From: Methanosarcinales archaeon
GTDB taxonomy: Archaea; Halobacteriota; Methanosarcinia; Methanosarcinales; Methanogasteraceae
Direction: 5' to 3'
Length of the DNA: 19,880 nt
Assembly: GCA_030672345.1 (NCBI GenBank)
Contig: DAOVGO010000189.1
Coordinates: 1 to 19,880 of the forward strand
Shown: in pieces, positions 8,116 to 14,563 of the stretch
Numbering within the stretch: the first letter of the stretch is position 1
Layout of the letters: every line of letters begins with the position of its first letter
The notes under the pieces: generated by a model
The model's input: only the letters and a program-made list of their open reading frames with translations
Told to the model about the DNA's origin: nothing
The model's database searches: none
Position numbers and translations under genes: made by a program

Positions 8116-9171
8116 CTATAGAAACTCGATGTCATCGTCGATCGGCTCGGTCACGGCGCTCCCGTCGCAGGCATTGATCTTAATGCTGCTGCTCGCACCG
8201 TCAACCGCCCAGAACGGCAGATATACCAGTTCTATATCGAGATTGACGTCTCCTGGTCTTGGTTTTACGGTTCTGTGCTCGGTTATGATGGCGTCGCCGG
8301 ATTTACTGGTGAAGGACATGGTTTTCGTGTTGCTGGTGATCGCATCGTCCAGTATCAGTTTCTCAGCCGCCTCTTTCGCCATAACCGAACTTTTTATCAC
8401 GTAATTCTCGCAAGGAACCGATATTTGATCGCGTATCTCCATTATGTATCCGCATTTCTGCTTGTTGAGAGCGTTGATCGCACCCGAACCATGGTCGGAT
8501 ATATGCACCATCTTCGTTTTATGCTGCTGATACCCGTCAACAGCGTATTTATAATTCCAGAAAGGCACAAATTCGATTACTACCTTCCTTATATCGCTGA
8601 CAAACCCTTTTGCGGTCGATATCGCACGTTTTTCGTCCACCATGATCGGAGCGCATCGCAACTGGAGCAGATCGTGCGAGTCGGCAGCAGAGGCGGCGCC
8701 AGCAACAGTTTCTGTGCTCTCTGGCATCAGAATCCGGTCATCTCTGCCGTAGCTGCCATATCCGCCATGTTCATAACCGGCTGCTGCTCCCAGAAAATCG
8801 TAATGCGTGCCTTCTGCCTCTGCAAGGATCGCCTTTCCTATGCGGGTCTCGAGTTCGTCACGATCCCATGTTCTGACCCTGCGCTGACCTGCAAAAACGC
8901 CAGTCAGGTCAGTGATTTCGTCGGATATGAATAAAGCGTCATGGGATCCGCGTACGGCGTCGGCAAAACGCCGCAGATCCTGCTCTGTCTGTCCGCACCG
9001 GATGTGTGTTATGTTTCCGCCCTTTTCCACCACCAGATCAACCATCGAATCTGCCCGATCGGCATTTAGCAGGTTCATCGGGCTATCCCCGCCCGTATTG
9101 CGAGGCTTTACGCCATACCCTTGCGATTTCAGAATATTTGTGAGAATATCAAGTACGATCTGTTTGTTCAT
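8116..9171 (-). CDS. Uncharacterised 351-residue protein; possible degenerate nuclease-like N-domain plus duplicated C-terminal motif
   Basis: I do not recognise a characterised family. Residues 1 to about 120 resemble the restriction-endonuclease-like domains of archaeal proteins in layout: a start helix with SQGYGV, a VDLVVEK...ITHIRCG strand pair (Asp45, Glu49), then RRVRTWDRDELETRIGKAIL. The usual D-xn-ExK catalytic set is not intact, because HIRC replaces ExK. A Gly/Tyr/Asp linker follows (about 125-150). The C-terminal half repeats a strand motif twice, VIEFVPFWNYKYAVDG and ELVYLPFWAVDG. There is no signal peptide or membrane segment. The gene lies 45 bp after cfbC and 67 bp before cofH on the same strand, which suggests but does not prove a link to cofactor metabolism. 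The ATG at 9171 follows a GGTG within the repeat tract. Confidence 0.85.
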   Translation of the reverse strand: MNKQIVLDILTNILKSQGYGVKPRNTGGDSPMNLLNADRADSMVDLVVEKGGNITHIRCGQTEQDLRRFADAVRGSHDALFISDEITDLTGVFAGQRRVRTWDRDELETRIGKAILAEAEGTHYDFLGAAAGYEHGGYGSYGRDDRILMPESTETVAGAASAADSHDLLQLRCAPIMVDEKRAISTAKGFVSDIRKVVIEFVPFWNYKYAVDGYQQHKTKMVHISDHGSGAINALNKQKCGYIMEIRDQISVPCENYVIKSSVMAKEAAEKLILDDAITSNTKTMSFTSKSGDAIITEHRTVKPRPGDVNLDIELVYLPFWAVDGASSSIKINACDGSAVTEPIDDDIEFL

Positions 9172-9174
9172 GAT

Positions 9175-9226
9175 TTTTACACCCTTCTACACCAATTTAC
9201 ACCAGTTTACCGCATTTTACACCCGG
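9175..9226. repeat. Tandem ~10-bp GGTGTAAA repeat between cfbC and the unknown gene
   Basis: On the minus strand, units GGTGTAAAAT, GGTAAACT, GGTGTAAATT, GGTGTAGAAG and GGTGTAAAAA follow one another with a period close to 10 bp. The tract begins in the last codons of cfbC (the first unit supplies its TAA stop) and ends right at the ATG at 9171. Each unit carries a Shine-Dalgarno-like GGTG and most carry TAA or TAG. Confidence 0.7.
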
Positions 9227-10014
9227 ATCAGCTCACGCAGACGAGCGTCATCCATTGGAGTCGGTATTGCGGATTCTTCGCAATTCATGATCGCAGTCGC
9301 AAGCTTTCGGTACACACCGGCGATTGCAGAATCCGGCGCTCTTTCGATGACAGAGAAGCCTGCTCTCTCGCATTCCTGCACGATATCGTCTTTCGGTATG
9401 AATGCAACGAGTTTACTCCCGATTTCAGATGCAAATTCGGCTATGATCTCTTTTTCTCGTGTAACGTTTCTTGAATTGCAAATTACTCCACTCAGCGGCA
9501 TCTTTAGCTTCTGAAGTCCTTTTCCAATGTTGTTTGCAGCATAAATTGGCATATATTCACCTGATGAAAGGATGTATGCCTCGTTGACCAATTTCTTCCG
9601 GATCGGTGCCGCAAAGCCACCACACACGATATCGCCGGGCACATCATAGATCACGAGATCGCTGTCCTTGATGGCGGACGTGACCTTTTGCAGCGTATTG
9701 ACAGCGACGATGATGCCTCTGCCGGCGCATCCGACTCCTGGTTCGGGTCCACCGACTTCCACGCATTTAACCCCCTTATAACCAGTGTAAACGACGTTTT
9801 CCTCGCACAACTCGACTCCCTGCCGTATTAAGTCCATTATCGTTGGAATCCGCCTGCCATTTAGCAGCGTAATCGAGGAATCACTCTTTGGATCGCATCC
9901 GATGATCGTGACCGAATGTCCTTCGTCGGCGCACGCTGCTGCGACGTTCGAGGCTGTGCTGGACTTGCCAATCCCGCCTTTACCGTAGATAACTATTCTC
10001 CTTGCTCTGTACAT
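9217..10014 (-). CDS. cfbC: NifH-like iron protein CfbC (Ni-sirohydrochlorin a,c-diamide reductive cyclase subunit)
   Basis: CfbC is the ATP-dependent reductase that passes electrons to CfbD during ring reduction in coenzyme F430 synthesis. The sequence has the NifH-type P-loop YGKGGIGKSST (residues 10-20), the switch GCDPKSDSS, and the two cysteines that hold the dimer-bridging 4Fe-4S cluster (Cys96 in GVGCAGRG, Cys131 in DIVCGGF). The wording GGIGKSSTASNVAAACA, RRIPTIMDL, VKCVEVGGPEPGVGCAGRG and SGEYMPIYAANNI matches methanogen CfbC rather than nitrogenase NifH. At 265 residues it is full length. GAGG lies just upstream of the ATG at 10014. A small helical ORF overlaps its start. The partner genes cfbB, cfbD and cfbE, often clustered with cfbC in methanogens, are not in this window. 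Confidence 0.9.
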   Translation of the reverse strand: MYRARRIVIYGKGGIGKSSTASNVAAACADEGHSVTIIGCDPKSDSSITLLNGRRIPTIMDLIRQGVELCEENVVYTGYKGVKCVEVGGPEPGVGCAGRGIIVAVNTLQKVTSAIKDSDLVIYDVPGDIVCGGFAAPIRKKLVNEAYILSSGEYMPIYAANNIGKGLQKLKMPLSGVICNSRNVTREKEIIAEFASEIGSKLVAFIPKDDIVQECERAGFSVIERAPDSAIAGVYRKLATAIMNCEESAIPTPMDDARLRELIRV

Positions 10015-10232
10015 GTATCCTCAAGCGCAGCGATATAATCTCGATATGCGGTAACCAGATCGGTCGTTTTATCCATGAACAGATGGATGCGCTCGTAAAA
10101 ATCAGAGATGTACGCCTCAGCGTCAGGATAATCAGCTTCTTCCAATTCTGATATCGATTTGGATATCTCTGTAAATTCTTTTTCGCGGACGTCCATGGCA
10201 TCCCGGAGTTCGGATAAGATGTTTGGATCCAT
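9993..10232 (-). CDS. Small acidic helical protein overlapping cfbC
   Basis: I do not recognise this family. From the ATG at 10232 it encodes 79 residues rich in Glu, Asp, Ile and Leu, with a predicted long alpha-helical, coiled-coil-like character (for example REKEFTEISKSISELEEA). It has no Cys motif, signal peptide or membrane segment. The open frame extends upstream to a TTG at 10253, but the ATG at 10232 sits about 27 bp from a TATA-like box, so I prefer it. It is the first gene of the minus-strand run, and its end overlaps the cfbC start by 22 bp. The overlap suggests translational coupling and perhaps a physical link to CfbC, which is inference. It could also be a spurious frame, but the composition looks like protein. 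Confidence 0.65.
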   Translation of the reverse strand: MDPNILSELRDAMDVREKEFTEISKSISELEEADYPDAEAYISDFYERIHLFMDKTTDLVTAYRDYIAALEDTCTEQGE

Positions 10233-10256
10233 GTCCGGTACTCTCGCTGCCAATGG

Positions 10257-10300
10257 TATTTAATGTAACTGGTGCTGACGTGCGGGTGAAAGATTTACAA
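10257..10300. promoter_or_regulatory. Divergent promoters of the cfbC run and the radical SAM gene
   Basis: On the minus strand TTAAATAC (10257-10264) lies about 27 bp upstream of the ATG at 10232. On the plus strand TTTACAA (10294-10300) lies about 27 bp upstream of the ATG at 10324. Both spacings predict leaderless or near-leaderless transcripts, which supports the two chosen starts. Confidence 0.45.
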
Positions 10301-10323
10301 ACCGCCGACCCGAATAGTCGTTC

Positions 10324-11337
10324 ATGGACACTCTTCCCAGGTATCATCGCATCGCTGCCGACCGCATGCCTGCCCGGTTTCTGATCGCAAGGGACATTCC
10401 TGTCGATTTCGATGAGGATGTGCCGCTCGACGATCTGTGGGATCTCCACGATGGTGCAATGCGCAGATTCCACCGGTCAGAAAAGCCAGGAAAGTCAGAA
10501 AAACGAGATAAACCGAACGAAAGATCATTACTCGATCTCAAAACGGTAATTGCGGATCGCATACTCGAAAACTGCCATTTCTGCGACCGGAGATGCGGCG
10601 CAAATCGGAAAAAGGGGAAAACCGGGTATTGCCGGATCGGTGCGGTTTCAAGATACTCATCAGAGTTCCTGCATTACGGCGAGGAGCCTGAACTCGTGCC
10701 GTCACACACGGTTTTCCTCTCTGGCTGCGTCTTTTCGTGCGTCTACTGCCAGAACTGGGAGATATCGACAGATCCGGATCTTGGAATGCCGATTATTCCG
10801 GAAGACCTGTCAAGGATCGCCGCAGCAAAGCGCGGTCTCGGCGCCAGAAATCTGAATTTCGTGACTCCGACACCACATCTCCACACCATACTGCACATCC
10901 TTTCAGAGATGAGGATAAATACTCCGATTGTGTGGAATTCTAACATGTATCACTCCGAAGAAGCTGCGAAGCTTCTATGCGGCGTTGTAGATGTCTATCT
11001 CGGGGATTTCAAATACGGAAACGATGAATGCGCAAAGAAATACTCAAATGCCGATCATTACTGGGATACGGTCACAAGAAACTTTCTGTGCGCTTACAAT
11101 GACTCAGAAATCCTGCTGCGGCAGCTCGTGCTGCCAGGACACGTCAAATGCTGCACCGCACCGATCATCGAATGGGTGCGCCGGAATATTCCGGGGGTCA
11201 GGTTCAACCTGATGTTTCAGTACCGACCAGAGTATCTGGCATACCGCTATCCTGAGATCAACAGACCGCTCACGAGGAGCGAGGAGGCGCGGGCGCGGGA
11301 GTTGTTGATGGAGATGGAGAGCGGGAGCCGGGACTGA
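10324..11337 (+). CDS. Radical SAM protein, PflX / pyruvate formate-lyase activating enzyme-like
   Basis: The radical SAM motif CVFSCVYC lies at Cys135, Cys139 and Cys142, followed by QNWEIS as in PflA/PflX relatives. An extra cysteine group ahead of it, CHFCDRRC with a fourth Cys (Cys84, Cys87, Cys91, Cys103), is typical of the COG1313 (PflX) family and probably binds a second Fe-S cluster. Later family blocks are NFVTPTPHLH, PIVWNSNMYHS, VDVYLGDFKYG and RQLVLPGHVKCC. The substrate of this family is not established. At 337 residues it is close to full length. A Lys/Glu/Ser/Pro-rich linker at residues 52-67 separates the N-terminal stretch from the Fe-S region. It is a single plus-strand gene divergent from the cfbC run and convergent with pyrK. 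Confidence 0.88.
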   Translation: MDTLPRYHRIAADRMPARFLIARDIPVDFDEDVPLDDLWDLHDGAMRRFHRSEKPGKSEKRDKPNERSLLDLKTVIADRILENCHFCDRRCGANRKKGKTGYCRIGAVSRYSSEFLHYGEEPELVPSHTVFLSGCVFSCVYCQNWEISTDPDLGMPIIPEDLSRIAAAKRGLGARNLNFVTPTPHLHTILHILSEMRINTPIVWNSNMYHSEEAAKLLCGVVDVYLGDFKYGNDECAKKYSNADHYWDTVTRNFLCAYNDSEILLRQLVLPGHVKCCTAPIIEWVRRNIPGVRFNLMFQYRPEYLAYRYPEINRPLTRSEEARARELLMEMESGSRD

Positions 11338-11359
11338 AATAGCAAATCGCCTGGAATTT

Positions 11360-12109
11360 TTAGCTTCTGACCCCGTCAGCGCCCCGCCTGTACCTGCCAA
11401 ACTCAGAGTCGATCAGTTCCGCACCACGAAAGACAGGACCGTCTCTGCACACCCGGTAGCCCTCTGGATCGATGCAGCAGGCTCCGCAGACCCCAATCCC
11501 GCACTTGATGTACCGGTGCAGACTGAACCGGGCACGCTCAAGCTCCTGATCGTTCAGCATCAGCAGGAGCGCATACATCATCGGCTCAGGACCGCAGGAG
11601 TATATGTACCGGTCGATAGCGCCATCCAGCAGCCCGGTGACCTGCCCATGAAATCCTGCGGAGCCGTCATCGGTTGCGACCATGAGCTCTCCTGCATCCG
11701 AAAATCTCTGCTGAAACAGCAGTTCGCTTTGTGTGCGTGCGCCAAGCAGTGTCAGCATATCATACCCCATCCCGCATGCCGCCTCGGCAAGCGGTGCAAG
11801 CGGTGCCGCACCAACACCCCCTGCAACGATCAGCACGGGATCCCGGATATCAAAGCCGTTGCCGTAAGGTCCCCTGATGCCGATGGTGTCGCCAGCGCCA
11901 AGTCCAAAGAGCGCAGAGGTCGCATCACCCGCCTTCTGTACCGTGATCATGTTGCTGCCCGATAGCGACATCGGAATCTCGTCAACGCCCCTGATCCATA
12001 CCATAACATACTGACCCGGTATGAAATCGAGCGAGAGATCAAGAATGAACGACCTGACAGATGGGGTCTCTTCCCTGATATCGATGATCGCTGTGTTGAT
12101 TGGTCTCAT
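11360..12109 (-). CDS. pyrK: Dihydroorotate dehydrogenase electron transfer subunit PyrK
   Basis: PyrK passes electrons from dihydroorotate oxidation (in PyrD) to NAD+ or another acceptor through FAD and a 2Fe-2S cluster. Visible parts are the FAD domain (FIPGQYVMVW, IPMSLSG, IRGPYGNGF), the nucleotide-binding domain (VLIVAGGVGAAPL, YIYSCGPEPMM) and the 2Fe-2S loop CGIGVCGACC...C (Cys203, Cys208, Cys211 or 212, Cys221; CX4CX2CX9C). At 249 residues it is normal. The ATG at 12109 has AGGT about 9 nt upstream. pyrD, its usual neighbour, is not here. nadK lies upstream on the same strand with a 190-bp gap and a separate promoter. Confidence 0.93.
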   Translation of the reverse strand: MRPINTAIIDIREETPSVRSFILDLSLDFIPGQYVMVWIRGVDEIPMSLSGSNMITVQKAGDATSALFGLGAGDTIGIRGPYGNGFDIRDPVLIVAGGVGAAPLAPLAEAACGMGYDMLTLLGARTQSELLFQQRFSDAGELMVATDDGSAGFHGQVTGLLDGAIDRYIYSCGPEPMMYALLLMLNDQELERARFSLHRYIKCGIGVCGACCIDPEGYRVCRDGPVFRGAELIDSEFGRYRRGADGVRS

Positions 12110-12154
12110 GATCGTTACCTGCTTTTGGTTTTGGGTTCCGGTTGCTCTCCGGTT

Positions 12155-12173
12155 GTTTTTAATCTAACGTTAG
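12155..12173 (-). promoter_or_regulatory. pyrK promoter with palindrome CTAACGTTAG
   Basis: On the minus strand ATTAAAAAC (12155-12163) is a TATA-like box about 50 bp upstream of the pyrK ATG. The perfect 10-bp palindrome CTAACGTTAG (12164-12173) sits immediately upstream, where the BRE would be. A protein binding there could block TFB/TBP, so this is a candidate operator. Confidence 0.45.
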
Positions 12174-12299
12174 TACTGGTTAGTAGCGATGGTATTGAAT
12201 TGGTTTATTCCAAATTACACCTACGGAGTGGTATATCCCCGAAGTTTAACCCCAACTTCCCCCTGGTGTGAGAGGTGGTGGCGGCTGGTGGGGTGGCAA

Positions 12300-13133
12300 T
12301 TAGAGCTTGCTCCGCACCTTCTCGTAAAACCGCCATCCGGTCTTCGCGAAGAGAGCGGGCTCTTCTGCCCTCGTGATAGTAATGAGATCGCCAGCCCGCA
12401 CCGGACGGGTGTGGTGTCCATCGATGACGATAGCAGCATCCTTAAACGCGGGTATCGGCTCAACAGTGATCCTGCTATCGGCAGAGACCACCCACGGTCT
12501 CGATGAGAGTTTGTACGGCGCAAGCGGCACGATGACGATGCCACCCACCTTCGGATCGACGATCGGACCTCCTGCGCTCATCGCATAAGCGGTGGAGCCG
12601 GTCGGCGTCGCAAAGACGATGCCATCCGCACGCAGGCAGTCGAGTTCGTGACCATCCACAAGAATCCGGAACGCAAACATCTTGGCAGGGCGCGTCGTGA
12701 CGATCACGGCTTCGTTGGTGGCGTATGGGAGGAGGTCTCCATTGACGTTAATCGCAAGCCGCATCCGCTCCTCGACCGTAAGATCGGCAAGAACCTCATC
12801 GATCATGGAAAGCGCATTTTCTGATGTGGCATCCGCAAGAAAACCGACCCTGCCGAAATTAACTCCGAGAACCGGTATCTGCTTCTTCAGTTTCTGGATG
12901 GTGCGGAGGATTGTGCCGTCGCCTCCGATGACGATCAGGAGATCAGCCCGCAGCTCCTCGATCGGGACGCCATCGGTTCCGAGTCCGGAGGCGGTGTCGT
13001 GATCGAATATGACCTCCTCGATCGATGGTTTCGATTCGAGATGGTTCTGTATACGCCCTGCCAACCTGATTGCATCGGGTTCGTCATATCTGGAAACGAT
13101 TGCCACCCGTTTTACGATCTCGTCTGTGCTCAC
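12300..13133 (-). CDS. nadK: NAD kinase
   Basis: The enzyme phosphorylates NAD to NADP. The diagnostic GGDGT motif is at about residues 70-74 (LLIVIGGDGTIL), followed by GVNFGRVGFLAD, the ATNEAVI segment and RADGIVFATPTGSTAYAMSAGGPIV, which carries the conserved TPTGSTAY loop. At 277 residues it is normal for archaeal NAD kinase. The frame opens with TTG (13136) and GTG (13133). I favour the GTG because GAGG lies about 11 nt upstream. G-rich tracts flank the gene on the plus strand both upstream and downstream. Confidence 0.95.
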   Translation of the reverse strand: MSTDEIVKRVAIVSRYDEPDAIRLAGRIQNHLESKPSIEEVIFDHDTASGLGTDGVPIEELRADLLIVIGGDGTILRTIQKLKKQIPVLGVNFGRVGFLADATSENALSMIDEVLADLTVEERMRLAINVNGDLLPYATNEAVIVTTRPAKMFAFRILVDGHELDCLRADGIVFATPTGSTAYAMSAGGPIVDPKVGGIVIVPLAPYKLSSRPWVVSADSRITVEPIPAFKDAAIVIDGHHTRPVRAGDLITITRAEEPALFAKTGWRFYEKVRSKL

Positions 13134-13136
13134 CAA

Positions 13137-13521
13137 AGAAACGCCTCACTGACATACTTGAGCGGGTGCATTACATTAGTCTTTTGCTTAATCCGGGTGT
13201 TTGAGGTGGTTCGGGTGGTTGTTCGGATGGTTGGGATGTGCCAGGGGATTCTCCGGAATCAAACACTGACGCCCTGGATTAAGACCTGAAAATAAAAACG
13301 GCTCTCCTCCCAGTTCAGGAAGAAGTTGCATCACCAGACCGACATCGAAACAACAATACCAACCAAAACAACAGGAAAACAGCAAAGTCAACGAACTCCA
13401 GCGCTCTTCCTGTATTTCTACCCTTTTACCCGGGTTTGAACTTTTTCCTGATGAACTCATCTTTTATCCGGGGAAGCTTAACCAAAAGTCGCGTCCCGAT
13501 ATCTGATACTCCTCCCGGGTA
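13137..13521. other. 385-bp intergenic region between nadK and the UbiA gene, with G-rich inverted-repeat element
   Basis: No convincing gene is seen. The main structure is a two-step inverted repeat. CTTAATCC (13187-13194) pairs with GGATTAAG (13276-13283), and GTGTTTGA (13197-13204) pairs with TCAAACAC (13259-13266). They enclose a G-rich tandem stretch (about 13205-13234) of repeated GGTGGTTCGG/GGTTG words. At the other end a 7-bp hairpin CTGATAC...GTATCAG (13503-13525) overlaps the stop of the UbiA gene. A 90-codon minus-strand frame (13188-13460) runs through the repeat and was not accepted. Confidence 0.6.
13187..13283. repeat. Inverted-repeat element enclosing a G-rich tandem tract
   Basis: Two 8-bp arm pairs, exact in each case, sit in the same order on both sides (CTTAATCC/GGATTAAG outside, GTGTTTGA/TCAAACAC inside). 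The interior has six or more GG/GGG runs in about 30 bp on the plus strand. It could extrude as a hairpin, form a G-quadruplex, or act as a structured 5' untranslated region of nadK. Confidence 0.55.
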
Positions 13522-14466
13522 TCAGAACCAGAACCCGCATCCGACTGTGCTCAGCACCACGATGTTTGCGATCATCGAGACGAAGATCACAGCCCGGTAC
13601 GATGACGCCTGCAAAAACAATCGCCCGCCACGCCCTGGCACCGGGTTTCGCACAAAATCGACTGCCTGCAAAAGCATCCAGCATCCGCCAAAGACCGCAC
13701 CTGCGAAATATATCAGCCCGAGGTGTGCGGTGTATCCGATGGCAAGCGAGAGTGCGACACCGCAGGTCCAGCATACCATCACGAATCTCGATGTCGCGGG
13801 CACGCCAAAGGTCACAGGGAACGTGGGTGCGCCACGCAACCGGTCGCCCTCGACGTCCCTTGCCACACCTGATAACGTGAACCCCCAGTCGGTGATACAG
13901 ATCATCGCGCCAAAGAGGATTGCCGGGAGCGGCAGCACCACGCCAGCAGGATCGCTTGCGTACGAATGCACGGCGCCAATATTAAGCACGCCAGCAGGAT
14001 CGAATGCAAGCCATACCCCGATCGGAACGAGCCCGTACGCAAACCCAACAGGCAGAAAACTTAAGAATGTGGCGCGTTTTGCGGTTGCTGAGTATATGCT
14101 GATTGCAAATGTCGCAACGATCAGCACCACGAGTGATTCCGGATTTAAGTAGAGTGCAACGGCTGCTGCGATCAAAAAAAGAAGCAATGCGTATGCAAGC
14201 GCCTGATTCTTTGTGACGCCGCTTGCAACGAGCGGTCGGTCAGGCAGGTTTATCTGGTCGATGTCGATGTCGCAGCAATCATTGAAGACGTAAGTGCTGG
14301 CGATCGCACAGTATCCGCCGATGACAGCCAGCACGAAAGGAAAAATCGGCGGAAGAGCACCTGTTAGCAGATAACTGGCAAGAAGAGCACTTGACGCGGG
14401 AAGCGCGAGATCCATCGCAGCGATCTCAGGGCGAAGCAGTTTGATGTACGGCTTTAGCTGTTTCAT
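13522..14466 (-). CDS. UbiA-family prenyltransferase
   Basis: This is an integral membrane enzyme that moves a polyprenyl group onto an acceptor. The first Asp-rich motif is NDCCDIDID (residues 62-70) and the second is ARDVEGDRLRGAPTFP (Asp204-Asp208). Hydrophobic segments occur throughout, about seven to nine of them. At 314 residues it is slightly longer than archaeal digeranylgeranylglyceryl phosphate synthase. Candidates are that lipid enzyme, a methanophenazine or quinone-type prenyltransferase, or a chlorophyll synthase-like homologue; the motifs do not decide. It is preceded by atpC on the same strand with a 97-bp gap. Confidence 0.88.
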   Translation of the reverse strand: MKQLKPYIKLLRPEIAAMDLALPASSALLASYLLTGALPPIFPFVLAVIGGYCAIASTYVFNDCCDIDIDQINLPDRPLVASGVTKNQALAYALLLFLIAAAVALYLNPESLVVLIVATFAISIYSATAKRATFLSFLPVGFAYGLVPIGVWLAFDPAGVLNIGAVHSYASDPAGVVLPLPAILFGAMICITDWGFTLSGVARDVEGDRLRGAPTFPVTFGVPATSRFVMVCWTCGVALSLAIGYTAHLGLIYFAGAVFGGCWMLLQAVDFVRNPVPGRGGRLFLQASSYRAVIFVSMIANIVVLSTVGCGFWF

Positions 14467-14563
14467 TCCGTTACCAGTTCCTGCACCTGCCAGAGTAGCC
14501 CGGTTGAGATATCCAATTCCCGTAGAATCAAGATGAATCAGGATATATCCGCAACAACCGCAC

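Noticed and set aside
8049..8135. 29-residue N-terminal extension of CofH
   Set aside because: It would overlap the upstream gene and has no similarity to CofH N-termini; the ATG at 8048 has a GGAG site and a plausible promoter.
9217..10014. Nitrogenase iron protein NifH, suggesting a nif cluster
   Set aside because: The sequence wording follows CfbC of F430 synthesis and no nifD, nifK or other nif gene is near.
13187..13283. CRISPR or riboswitch
   Set aside because: There are no regularly spaced identical repeats and no conserved aptamer pattern that I recognise; it is only an inverted repeat around a G-rich tract.
13188..13460. 90-codon minus-strand ORF upstream of nadK
   Set aside because: Its C-terminal part is only the translated G-rich repeat (HPNHPNNHPNH), with no ribosome site and no recognisable domain.
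13436..14152. 238-codon plus-strand ORF
   Set aside because: It is antisense to the UbiA prenyltransferase, which has both Asp motifs and membrane segments.
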